Position numbers and translations under genes: made by a program. Below, one piece after another: positions 52,050 to 63,847 of a DNA stretch of 64,000 nt. Under the pieces are notes generated by a model that did no database searches, was not told the origin of the DNA, and saw only the letters and a program-made list of their open reading frames with translations. This DNA comes from Diphasiastrum complanatum. Taxonomy: Eukaryota > Streptophyta > Lycopodiopsida > Lycopodiales > Lycopodiaceae. The stretch is taken from NCBI GenBank assembly GCA_029204225.1, contig CM055100.1, positions 1,278,587 through 1,342,586 of the forward strand, in the 5' to 3' direction. The first letter of the stretch is position 1, and every line of letters starts with the position of its first letter.

Positions 52050-52530
52050 TACTGTTGGAAGGTTTGCGGATCCCAAGGCAACCCTAACCCTAGTTAATAA
52101 GTGAGAGGGATTTGGCACCTTGCGTGTGTAAGTCCAACCCGATGATCACATAGAGATTTTATTGAATAGTTAAAAGTCAATAAAAGGCCTTTAGGCCTTT
52201 TTGCGGGACTTTTAATGTCGCAGGGCCTAAATGTCAAGTTAGTTGGGTTTCCCTCCAGATTGGATGGTTCCCGCTCTTTTTTAAATTTGAATAATTAGGG
52301 AGGCAGAAATGGACCAATAGGATTCAGAGGCCAGAGTCCTCCTCTATTATAAAAAGAGACCAACTCGAGTTCCTACACATGTTCATTTCCTCATTTCAAT
52401 AAAGTAGATTGGTTCTCTTCAGAAATAGATTGATGAATGTCCTTGCTCTCTATCACTTTTCCTCCATCTCTTATGCTTTCTTTGGTTTTTTGCTAATTGT
52501 TGGATCTGAATGTTATTGAGATTGTATGTT
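52050..52530 (+). repeat. LTR-like segment
   Basis: Starts TGTTGGAAGGTTTGCGG after a G-rich stretch (TTTTGGTGGGGATAC), and has TATTATAAAAAG near 52345 and CAATAAAG near 52400, in the order of an LTR promoter and polyadenylation signal. No partner LTR or primer-binding site was found, so a solo or degraded LTR is possible but unproven. Confidence 0.35.
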
Positions 52531-52541
52531 ATTCTACTTTT

Positions 52542-53830
<1,289 letters not shown>

Positions 53831-53834
53831 TTAA

Positions 53835-54295
53835 GCAACTTACAATGTCTTCAAGATTAAAAGTGTCTAGGTTCTTTCACATTTATCACTTTCGTTGCTC
53901 ACCAATCCCAAGCTTAGCTCACCCATCAATTTCCAACATAACTTGCCATTTGCCCTTTATTTGCCTCAAGTCTTTTTGCTTGTAGTAACAATCTCGTTCC
54001 CAATGTATTGGTTGATTGCAATAGCAAAAAAGCTTCTTCATGTTGACGTGTTGAACTACTTTTTAGCAGCTTACCATGTCTTCAAGATTAAAAGTGTCTA
54101 GGTTCTTTCACATTTATCGCTTTCCTTACCGATCCCAAGCTTAGCTCACCCATCAATTTCCAACATAACTTTCCATTTGCCCTTTATTTGCCTCACGTCT
54201 TTTTGCTTGTAGTATTGTTGTTTACCATGTCTTGGTTGATTGCAATAGTGAAAATTTTCTGGCATCTTCATGTTGACGTGTCGTTGAACTACATT
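53835..54295. repeat. 233-bp tandem duplication over a copia gag remnant
   Basis: 53835-54063 and 54068-54295 share blocks such as TGTCTTCAAGATTAAAAGTG, CATCAATTTCCAACATAACT and CTTCATGTTGACGTGT, with moderate divergence. The right copy is the zinc-knuckle end of the gag remnant. Confidence 0.85.
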
Positions 54296-54711
54296 TTTGG
54301 GCCTCCAATTCAATAATTTTGGATCCACACTATCCTTGTTGCTTTTATAACCAGCTATACTTGTACCAACATTGCCTCTTCTCGATGAGAATCCACTCAA
54401 TCGATCTTCCATCAATGCCTCTCATAGCTAAGGCTTAATTCAATGAGTCGTTCTATTGATGGAAATCCTCCCATCTTCGTTCTGCCTCCAAGAGTGATCC
54501 ACCTAAATTCTCATACCTAGGCAACATCTCCTTTGTGGAGATACTTATCACAAATGTCTTGTAAGAATTGGAGAGACTTGAGGGTCAATTGTACAAAAAA
54601 TTTCTCATCTATGTTCTCTTGAACTGCAACCAATTGATCCATAATCTCCTTCACTAGACAATGGTTGCCCCTTTGTCCATTTGCAATGTATGTAATTTTC
54701 TTCACACTCAT
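54146..54711 (-). pseudogene. Copia gag remnant
   Basis: Minus readings: IMDQLVAVQENIDEKFFVQL with TLKSLQFLQDICDKYLHKG (54517-54711), then in shifted frames LPRYENLGGSLLEAERRWED, and 54146-54415 with MMEDRLSGFSSRRGNVG and a degenerate knuckle NFHYCNQPRHGKQQYYKQK (only one canonical Cys). No protease or pol follows. Confidence 0.65.
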
Positions 54712-56805
54712 GATTTATTCATTGTTCAATGAGATCAATGTATATCATGCAAGTTTCGATCAAGTCACATCATCAATATAAGAAACAATTGCATGTTATA
54801 TTGATTAATTGATAAAAATTTGTGCTTGATGACTCCTCTTATCAAAAATGCATGTTATTCCTCTTTGATCAATGCTCGTCTCTTCACCAATAATGATATT
54901 CCATCAATACATAATCATTCATTATAGCCATCTCCACAATTTCCAAGATGTTTACAAGATGTTAATTCAATGCTTAATTTCCAATATATTTTGTTACCCA
55001 CACTTAATGAGAGTCCCTCTTGCCTATGATTTGATTTGAGTTTACCACCATTTGGCAAAATTATGCTATTTTAGCTCAAATGATGTGTTGTGACGCTTAC
55101 AATATGATATTAGAACTAGATGCAAAATATGATATTTTTTCTTTTTAGAAGTAACACTATAATATAGGAATTTCTTTTTAGTTTCTCAATTTTGTTATTG
55201 CTTTTTCCTAGTGGCTCCCTGAAAGCTATTACTTTTTCTGTCTTGATCATTGGAGTTGGACACTAGTAATGATGATGGGGACCTTGACTTGGAAGTGGAG
55301 TAGATGTGGACATAGATGTAGAAATAAATGACATTGCTATCTTGGCTATAGAAGGCTCATTGACTAGTATCCACTAGAGCAATCACATTATAGTTGTTTT
55401 TGATTGTGCAACCATTACTATCAAGTTCAACCTTCGTTTCTTGGTCATTTTTCACCTATATTGAAAGGAGATTAATCCCTAGGCACATATAACACCTCTT
55501 TGAAAAGTTGCTCCTTATCTAAAGAGATTGCCACCAACACCTCTTTGATAAGTTGCTCCATATCTAAAGAGATTCCACACCTTGCCATGAATTCTATGGA
55601 CACCCATGAGTCCAGACATTTTGCGAGTAACCGATTTGCAAGTTTTTTTGTAAAATATAATTTGTATGCTTAAAATGTCGATAAAAGGAATTATGATGAC
55701 ATGTACCAAGCAATAAAAATGGAAGCCAATACAAGAGTTTGGAGTGAAGAAAAACCACCCTCTACTTTACATCATCCCAATGATATGTTTTTCCTTAACA
55801 CCACCGTACCTCCCCCCCCCCCCCCCCCCCCATGACCTCCTCTTTTTCAAGGCAATGCGGTCTGATGCGGTTGCGATCAGAAGCGGGCTATTGTGGTCGG
55901 ATGCAGTTTGATGTGGTCGCTTCGGTTCGGTTGATGTTGTCTGATTCGGTCGAGGATGCGGGCTTGTCATAACGTGACCATGATCTACACTACCAGTTGT
56001 CTCACTCATTGGCATTCACTTAGTTCACCAAGTGTAAGTGCCAATGTGTGTTTATGTATATAAGTTCAAGTGTTTTGATATAAGTCTACGTGCAAGCGCA
56101 AGTAAGTATAAGTAGGAGTGTGAATACAAATCTACGTGCAAGTATAAGTACGATGTGAATACAAATCTATGTCCATCATTTATTCTTACTACTATGTATG
56201 GTATATGCCACTTTTCCAGCACAAATGTATGCTCAAATCTTCTTGAAATCGTATTTGATGTAATATGTATTCACAGACGGTTTTCAGCGAACAATTTATG
56301 GTTTAGAAATTATTGCGAGGCTCTTAGGCTCACTCTTCTATGTCATTTTGCTTTGGAGGAATGCAAGCAATATGTTTCCCTTATGCAAGACCCTCGTACA
56401 GAGCTGGATTGTGATATTATGGTGTAGGGTGGAGAGAGTGGTGATTTATCAAAACTTGGGCTGTAATGGTAAATGGAACAGTGTTGTAATGTTAATTTTT
56501 TGAAAAGACAACACAATATCATGAAAATGGAACATATTTTCAACCTCGGGCAAAGCCCACAAAGCATAAAAGAAAAACATTCGAACACCAAAATCATTTC
56601 CCAAGAGGATATTGAAACAACACAAAGAACATGTCTAAGGCCTTTTAAAACAAGCTTTCATTACAATAGATACACAACCAAACTTTATGTTCAAAACTCA
56701 ATATCCATTTCAAAAAAAAAAATTACTTCCGGATTCGCCGGTTACTACTAGTGAAGAAAATCGCTTCTAAAAAAATGATAGAACACAAATTGTTTCAAAA
56801 ATGTG
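54712..56805. other. Unassigned DNA with a 20-C run
   Basis: No gene is recognised. A run of 20 C lies at 55812-55831. GCGGT/TCGGT-rich short repeats lie at 55850-55960, and AAGTATAAGT/CTACGTGCAAG repeats at 56080-56160. Confidence 0.45.
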
Positions 56806-58175
56806 CTATCTAACTCGATCCTCCACAAACTCATCGTCAACAAGCAACAATCTTGGACGCTTCCTTGATTTTTTGACACAGACCGTGTCGTACGAATGCT
56901 CCATCTCTCTGGCTAAGAACTCTGCATAGACATGCAATTTCCTGTTATTAAAGTAGCGATGCATTGCGCTAGCCTGAAACATCTTTAAATAACATACAAT
57001 AAACTTGTTATTACCATCCTTGGAAGTCTTCTATGCCCCAATCATTGATTTGTTCCTCATCCTCCGCACCTGCGGCTACGTCGTACGTATGGGACGAAGC
57101 CATTGGGGGCTCTGTTTGAGTAACTCAATGCAACGAATATGAACATTAAGCTATTTAAACAATTGTAAAGTAGTTCGTAACTTGAAACAAAATAGCATAG
57201 TCCAACTTGATGCTCTCTAAACATGACAAATGAAGACTCCCCAAATGAACCACAACAATGTTGTATGAACACATTGGCAAGCTCCAATAGAGTAGCCGAA
57301 AAATAAAGCTCCAGCAAATGTTTGTCCTTCTCCATTGCAATACAGTGCCTGCTAGTGCTAGCAGCTGCGTACAATGAACCACTACATCCCATGAAGGGGT
57401 GTACTAACACCCCGCTTGACTTACAACACATCTCCACCAAAAAATGCTTTTTTCAACACCTCGTCGCATACACACATTCCTTGCTGCATCCACCAAATGC
57501 TCTACAGGCGGCAAATGGTGAATCCAATGATTTTTGGCACGGTCAAACAATGTTGGGTCTACTGAATCACAAGCATTCATTGGGATCGGTGGAGTGTACT
57601 TTGATCGACATGCGATGCATATTCCAAGCACAGACTCCTGTAGAACAATCCACAAGTTATCACTGTAGTTACAAACTCTCATGCCTCAAAGAAATGATTC
57701 GACATGTAAACAGAAATTACCTTACCTGGATTCCCGAAACAGTGACACTGAAATCCATGGTACCACGCAAGATTGTGTACCGCACGACCACGAGTCCAAT
57801 TCTTTTTGCAAACCTGGTAAATGTGTGGATGTCAGATATGCTCGTGATACCCACCACAAAACCAGTGTCATCCAGAATAGAAGAAGCAAACAGTAGGGCT
57901 GCCTCAACCAAGTCATCAATGATGACATTCCATGGGGGAACAACACCCCTTGAGCCCTTAGGGATAAAAGCAAAACCATGTCGACACTGTATTGGGCAGG
58001 TTTACCTTTTCTGAACCTATTACCTGAACAAATTGTCTTCAGGTGGCCCACTATCTCTTGTAATGCCACAGACAATGTTTTTTGTTGCAGCACTTCTTGC
58101 AATCTGCCGCCAATAACAAGCTAGTACAAATGTCTCCCTAATTGTGACATAGCACATCTCCACACAAATAAACAA
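56806..58175 (-). pseudogene. Methyltransferase-like multi-exon gene or pseudogene
   Basis: Minus-strand coding blocks: 58175-58024 (acceptor TTTTAG; CYVTIRETFVLACYWRQIA), 57990-57726 (FIPKGSRGVVPPWNVIIDD, then ILDDTGFVVGITSISDIHTF), 57637-about 57230, and a last exon 57030-56806 ending KKSRKRPRLLLVDDEFVED and TAG. The 88-bp intron 57638-57725 is GT-AG and phase 0. The third block has VLVHPFMGCSGSLYAAASTS followed by RHCIAMEKD. Strand-loop order with an F-x-G-like motif I after the VIIDD block matches beta-class DNA amino-methyltransferases, but the catalytic DPPY position reads DDLV. Disruptions are a 1-nt frameshift in a homopolymer at about 57445 and TAATAG near 58015. It could be a decayed gene, a transposon gene, or intact with sequence errors. 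The intron between the third and last blocks is not fixed. Confidence 0.5.
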
Positions 58176-58261
58176 CTAAAATGACAAGTCAAGCATGAGC
58201 AACAAGCTTGAGTAAGCATGACATTCCGGACCCAAACCACGGCTACTGAAACTACAATGTT

Positions 58262-58770
58262 GTAGGAAAAAACAAGGTATCGGATTCTGGGTGTCAAATT
58301 TTGGGGGTATCGAATTTTGGGAATCGATTTTTTTGGAGATCGGATTTCTGGAATCGAAAATTTGGTAGTAAAAATTTTTGGGTATCGAAACAATTCAAGA
58401 AAGCGAGATTAATGCTATACTGTCGTTTAAAATAGTTTTTGAAAAACGCCTATTGAAGCTCATTAAATTTGTTTGGAATCGAAAATTTTGGAATCGGATT
58501 TTTTTGAATGCGAAATTTTCGGGTATTGAATGTTTTTGGAATCGAATAATATGTTCCGGAAGGTTTATGAGAGAGCAACAAATCAGTTATGGTCTCAATC
58601 CAATATTGACAAATTCCAATATCGACTTTTTCGACCCAAAGATCAAAATCCATAATCATATTTTTATGATATCCAGAGTTTTTCAATACCTAGAATATTC
58701 AAAATTTTCGCTACCCAATTTTCGATACCCAGAGTCCTCGGAATTTTCGTTACCCATAGATTTTTGAATT
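58262..58770. repeat. TCGAAT/TCGATACC short-repeat array
   Basis: Units like GGTATCGAATTTTGGG and GGAATCGAAAATTTTGG recur at 20-30 bp spacing from 58274 to 58550. The complementary orientation (TTTTCGATACCCAGAG) follows at 58680-58765, so the array is arranged head to head. Confidence 0.7.
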
Positions 58771-59043
58771 TTTGACATTCCTATCAAATATGCTTGAAGG
58801 ATCTGGCTATATGCCATTTGAAACGATTGTCCACCAGCAAATCAATGCGCCTATTTGAAGTTTATCAAATATACTTGAACGATCTGGCTACATGCCATTT
58901 CAAACGACTGAAGCAACAAACTCCTACTTTCGACAAAAAATCCAACGAACTAAGATAGAGCCAACAAACGTGCAAGTTAAGGTTTTGAAAATCTCAAAAG
59001 TTAGGGTCTCCAACAAGATGCCAAGAACCTGTTTTAAAGCAAA

Positions 59044-59117
59044 GCTCACTGTTTATAACTATTGTCCAGTTTCAATCGGCGACAATTGAAGCTGGACAAT
59101 AGTTATAAACAGTGAGC
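59044..59117. repeat. Foldback hairpin H1 (33-bp arms)
   Basis: Arms 59044-59076 and 59085-59117 pair over 33 positions with one G-T wobble, around an 8-nt loop. The apical stem is TTGTCCAGTTTCAAT / ATTGAAGCTGGACAA. Confidence 0.92.
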
Positions 59118-59207
59118 TCAGTGTATCACATGACCTTCAGAGCCGACGATTGAAGCTGGACAGTAGTTATAAACAATGAGTTCAGTGTATCACATGACCT
59201 TCAGAGC
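59081..59207. repeat. 64-bp tandem duplication of the H1 right arm
   Basis: 59081-59143 and 59144-59207 share ATTGAAGCTGGACA, GTTATAAACA and CAGTGTATCACATGACCTTC. H1 therefore has two alternative right arms. Confidence 0.88.
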
Positions 59208-59287
59208 ACATCAATTTTTGATCAGAAGATCGAAAAAATCCAATATCGAATTCTTCTGACCCAAAGATCGAAATCTAGAAAACAATT

Positions 59288-61430
59288 CGTCATACTACAG
59301 AGTCTACATGCCAGACACGAACACTGTGAAAATAGTGAGAGATGTCAGATTCGATGAGAGCAGGACAATGGCCAACGACGATCCTGTCAGCTATGAAGTT
59401 CTGGAGAGACAGTACTATGACCTGCCGCCAACGACAGAGGGAGCAGAGGACGAACCTGTTGCCGCGGTTCATGTAAACCAAGATGGTTCCGGACCGAGCA
59501 GACCAGACAAGGACAAAGCATTAGCTGTTCCAGGGGGATCTCTTAGAAGGTCGACAAGACCACGAAGAGCGCCAGCAAGATATGTGCCAGGCAGCTCAAC
59601 TTCCACATCATAAGAGTTTTGCGGATTCAATGGTGAACCACAGACTTTCGAGGAGGCGATTGAAGGTCCAAAAAAGGATAGATGGATCCAAGCCATGAAC
59701 GAAGAGATGGAGTCCATGAGAAAGAACCAGGTATGGACGCTGGTGCCATTACCACATAAGCGCAAGACTGTCAAATGCAAATGGGTCTTCAAGCTCAAAT
59801 ACGCATCAGAGGGGAATGTAACGAAATACAAGGCAAGACTGGTAGCGAAAGGTTTTTCTCAGAGATACGGTATTGACTACTCTGAAACCTTCTCTCCTGT
59901 CGGCAAACATTCAGCCCTATGTCTGTTATTTGCATATGCAGCAGCTTATGACCTCAGGACCCACATTGTGGACGAGAAGATAGCCTTCTTGCGCGAATTA
60001 GACGAAGAGGTCTACATGGATCAACCCCCAGGATATGTCTCAAATTCACTTCTTGACTATGCATGCAGAATGCATAGAAGCATCTACGGTCTGAAACAAT
60101 CAGCCCGACAATGGTACAAGAAGAAAGGTCAAGCCTTGAAATCATTAGGATTCAAGCCTCTCTTGGCTGATTCCAATGTATATGTCAGAGTTACAGATGG
60201 GCAGATCATCATTGTGGCTGTGTATGTGGACGACACTCTGATACTTTGCAGGAGTGAGCAGCTAATTGCTGAAGTAAAGGCAGACATCTCGAAACATTTC
60301 GAGATCGTGGATCTGGGAGAAGCCAGGTGTTACCTAGGCTTGCAAATTGAAAGGGACTATGAGGGAGGTAAGTTATACCTTCACCAGTCCAGATACACCC
60401 AGAAGATCCTAGAGGACTTTGGGATGATGAACTGCAAAGGAGCGAACACTCCAATGCTCGCAGAGACGGTGTTGATGAATGATGACTGTCCAAAGACTGA
60501 GGAAGAGAGAGAACAGATGCAGCTCACACCTTACAAGAAGCTGATAGGATCATTGATGTACCTTGCTAACAATACACGCCCTGATATTGCTTATGCAGTA
60601 TTCAAGATGAGCCAATTCTGCACGAATCCAGGCTCGACACATTGGAAGATTGCAAAACGAATTTTGCAATATCTTCAATTAACGAGGGATTATGGCTTGT
60701 GTTATTGTCGTGGTGCAGGCTTCAGGATACTTTCCTTCAACGACGCTAGCTGGGCACCTCTCAAGAACGACTGTAAAAGCATCTCGGGAGGATGCACCAT
60801 CGCATCAGGAGCAGCAGTTCTCTGGGTCAGCAAGAAGTAGACCATTGTAGCCAAGTCATCCTGCGAAGCAGAATATGTTGCAGCAGCAAAGATGGCCAAC
60901 GAAATAATCTGGCTAAGGCAATTCCTGGACGAATTGGGCGATACAAGGAACGAACCCCTGGTCTTGCAGATGGACAACACCTCTGCAATACACCTGACAA
61001 AAGATCCCGTGTTCCATTCCAGAACAAAGCACATTGCGATCAAGTACCATTTGATCATGGATCTAATTGAGAGGAAGCTGCTGCAGACCACTTTCATCGA
61101 AACGAGAGACATGGTTGCTGACATCTTCACTAAAGCCCTGGACAAAGGACTCTTTGAGAGACAAAGCAGCAGTCTCGGGATTGTAAAGCTATCATGCTTT
61201 GAGAGGGAGCTGAAGAAACAAAACGTTTCTAATTACAAAGCCTTGCTAGCTTTCAACCCTAAGCCCGCCGAAGACATTCGCGAACTCGAAGATCTGGAGA
61301 CACGAAGCATGAAAAGTTTCGCGAACACGAAAGTCAAAGGAAACGAAGACGAACGGTTCGCGAACACGAAAGATTCACGAACGAGAATCTTTTGCGGTCC
61401 AGTACGTGAGAAGGCAAACGACCAAAACGA
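59288..61430 (+). pseudogene. Copia-B pol fragment (integrase end, RT, RNase H)
   Basis: One frame with two stops (TAA at 59611, TAG at 60838). It starts within the integrase C-terminus (MPDTNTVKIVRDVRFDESR), followed by a charged linker and the RT start WIQAMNEEMESMRKNQVW with CKWVFKLKY. It continues with VDEKIAFLRELDEEVYMDQP (first RT Asp), VYVDDTLIL (59.7% through the RT block) and the RNase H motifs LSFNDASWA, SSCEAEYVAA, LQMDNTSAI and MVADIFTKALDKG. SFNDASWA replaces the usual YSDADWA. Gag, protease and the integrase catalytic core are missing. The tail SFANTKVKGNEDERFANTKD is repeat-derived. The end of this family also lies at 6390-6600. Confidence 0.88.
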
Positions 61431-61439
61431 AACCAACGA

Positions 61440-61615
61440 CGGAAATATGCTTGAACGATCTGGCTACAGGCCATTTGCAATGACTGTCCAGCTTCAATCG
61501 CCCTGTCATATATGCTTGAACGATATGGCTATAGGCCATTTGAAATGACTGTCCAGCTTCATTTGTCGGCGATTGAAGCTGGACAATCGGTTTTAAATGT
61601 TTACTCTCGGTGAGC
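61440..61615. repeat. Hairpin-family units with foldback H2
   Basis: Two TATGCTTGAACGAT-TGGCTA-AGGCCATTTG units precede TGTCCAGCTTCATT (61550-61563) and ATTGAAGCTGGACA (61572-61585), which pair over 14 bp with one mismatch. Confidence 0.85.
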
Positions 61616-61844
61616 TCCAACGCACTCCTATTGAAGTTGTGTGGTGCAAGAAAACAATGAGCTTGGTGGACAATTACCTCAGTCAAAATCAACCAAATCC
61701 TATTTTCGACAAGAAATCCAACAACTTTTTGCACACTTAAGTGAGCTAGGGTAGGAAGAAATGTGCCTTCTTTATGCTAAATTTGGGCGACATTGCATGG
61801 GGATTAGGGCAACAAATTAGTGCGCCTATCACATTACCTTCAGA

Positions 61845-62185
61845 ACGCATCAATTTTTGATCAGAAGATCGAAAAAATCCAATAACGAATTCGTCCGACA
61901 CAAAGATCGAAATCCAAAAACAGAATTTTTCGATACCGGATCGACTCGAAAAATCCGTAAATTCTCGATACCAAGAATCAGAATTGTTTGATACAGGATT
62001 TTTCGATACCCTAAGTTCAGAACTTTGCGATACCCGTAATCAAATTTTTTCGATACCTATAATCTAAATTTTTCAATACACAAACTCTGAAATTTTCGAT
62101 ACGAGATCGACTCAGAAAATTCTGGATTTTCTGATACCTAGAGTTTGTCGATACCCAGAGTTTTCGGAAGTTTCGATACTCCTGT
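61845..62185. repeat. TCGATACC array, second copy
   Basis: About ten TTTTCGATACC-like units spaced 20-35 bp between 61926 and 62180. Its lead-in (ATCAATTTTTGATCAGAAGA) is the same as at 59212-59280, so related repeat blocks flank the copia-B fragment as direct repeats. Confidence 0.8.
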
Positions 62186-62270
62186 CAAATATGCTTGAAC
62201 GATCTATTTGAAATGACTGTCCAGCTTCAATTGCCATGTCATGTATGCTTGAACGATATGGCTATAGGCC

Positions 62271-62330
62271 ATTTGAAATGACTGTCCAGCTTCAATCATC
62301 GGTGATTGAAGCTGGACAGTTGTTTCAAAT
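62271..62330. repeat. Foldback hairpin H3 (28-bp arms)
   Basis: Arms 62271-62298 and 62303-62330 pair with two mismatches around the 4-nt loop TCGG. The core is TGTCCAGCTTCAATCA / TGATTGAAGCTGGACA. Confidence 0.92.
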
Positions 62331-62624
62331 CTTAAGCTCAGTGAACAGTTTTAAATGTTCACTCTCAGTGAGCTCCAACGCACTCCTATTGAAGTTGTGC
62401 GGTGCAAGAAAACAGTGAGCTTAGTGGACAATTACCTCAGTCAAAATCAACCAAATCCTATTTTCGAGAAAAAATCCAACGACTTTTTGCACACTTCAGT
62501 GAACTAGGGTAGTAAGAAATGTGCCTTCTTTATGTTTGGGCGACATTGCCTATGGATTAGGGCAACAAATTACTGCGCCCATTTCAAGTTTATCAAATAT
62601 GCTTGAACAATCTTTCTACAGGCC

Positions 62625-62683
62625 ATTTGAAACGACTGTTCAGCTTCAATCGCCGGCGATTGAAGCTGGACAGTAGTTCAAAT
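62625..62683. repeat. Foldback hairpin H4 (loopless palindrome)
   Basis: Arms 62625-62654 and 62655-62683 meet at CGCCGGCG. Near-perfect pairing from ATTTGAA to the centre, with a TTCAGC/GCTGGA wobble and a 1-nt bulge. Confidence 0.92.
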
Positions 62684-62873
62684 CTTAAGCTCACTGAATG
62701 ATTTTAAAAGTTCACCCTCAATGAGCTCCAACGCACTCCTATTGTCGACCAGAAATCCAACAAACTTTTCCATACTTTTTGGATATCAAATCCTAAGCAC
62801 TCCCTTGTAGACCAAAGTAACCTTTTAATGAACCAGGATAGCCAACAAAAGTGCAAGTTAGAGTCCTAAAAAA

Positions 62874-63001
62874 CTCAGAAGAAAAAGATTCAATCTCGAT
62901 GCAGGTCACTAAAAACGTCTGTCCGGCTTCAATCTCCAGCGATTGAAGCCGAACATCTACTTTTAGTGACCTGCATTGAGATTAAATATTTTTCTTCTGA
63001 G
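62874..63001. repeat. Foldback hairpin H5 (61-bp arms)
   Basis: Arms 62874-62934 and 62941-63001 pair at 52 of 61 positions around a 6-nt loop. The apical core is the family core with an A-T pair replaced by G-C (GTCCGGCTTCAATC / GATTGAAGCCGAAC). The lower stem (CTCAGAAGAAAAA, ATGCAGGTCACTAAAA) is unrelated to that of H1-H4. Confidence 0.92.
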
Positions 63002-63369
63002 CCAACTTCACTTAAGGAGGTTATGCTTCTAGTTAAACATTACGTAAGACTTCTGCTAAACGTAGCTAGAAAGTTATGGTAAAGTTAAAAACTTACCCAG
63101 AATCAACATGCAAGAATGTCCTCCTTGAAGGCAACATTCCTTTTGAGAGGTCAAGTTTTTCTCGGCACGGCCTTTGATGCAAACTTCAAAAGAGCATCAA
63201 CACTGATGTAATCAGAAAAGGTAATGTGCTCGTAGAAAGCGATGCAACACTGCCGATGTGATCAGAGTGAACGATGGAGGTTGTACCGAACTTGTATAGC
63301 TTCTCGAGCATAGCCTCTAAGCCTTGTCTCTTAATGGACGATTAATTATGAGAGGCCTCTGGTTTATTA

Positions 63370-63660
63370 GGGGGCGATTATTTAGTCCGGGGCTAGCTAG
63401 TTTCAATGAAAGACGGCTAGTTACGGTTGATTGGAATGATAGTCGGCTAGTTAGGGTTGATTGACATGCCAGACGACTAGATCATTACGGGACAATTATT
63501 TAATTATGAAACCTCTCGAGTTGATTGGATGCCTAGTTTATTGGGGGACGGCTAGTTAAATGGCTAGTTAACGGCTTGTGTGGGGACGGCTAGTTGGGAG
63601 AGAGCTAGTTAATCAAAATGAAAGGCGACTAGTTAATTAGTGGACGACGAGGGGACTGTT
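63370..63660. repeat. GGCTAGTTA degenerate array
   Basis: About ten GGCTAGTTA / CGACTAGTTA / GCTAGTTAA motifs, mostly preceded by GACG and often followed by GGTTGATTG, spaced 10-40 bp. Confidence 0.75.
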
Positions 63661-63847
63661 CGAGTTAATTGAATGTCCTCCCAGTACATCAAGCAACCAA
63701 TTATTTATGAATTATTTGGTCCTATCTATTTGTTGGCCATTCACTTTACACAAATATCCACATCTCTTGACCATTCACAAATTAGGTAATTCCTCTCTAT
63801 ACTCCTCACCTCACAACTGTTCGTGATTTTCTGAAGTGAATGGTGTT

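Noticed and set aside
57322-58014. 230-codon plus-strand ORF
   Set aside because: It is antisense to the minus-strand methyltransferase-like exons, which have coherent splice sites and motifs. The plus translation has no recognisable domain.
58262-63660. Arrays of short repeats that could suggest CRISPR
   Set aside because: Spacing and unit sequence are irregular, the units are palindromic or degenerate, no cas genes are present and the context is a plant nuclear genome.
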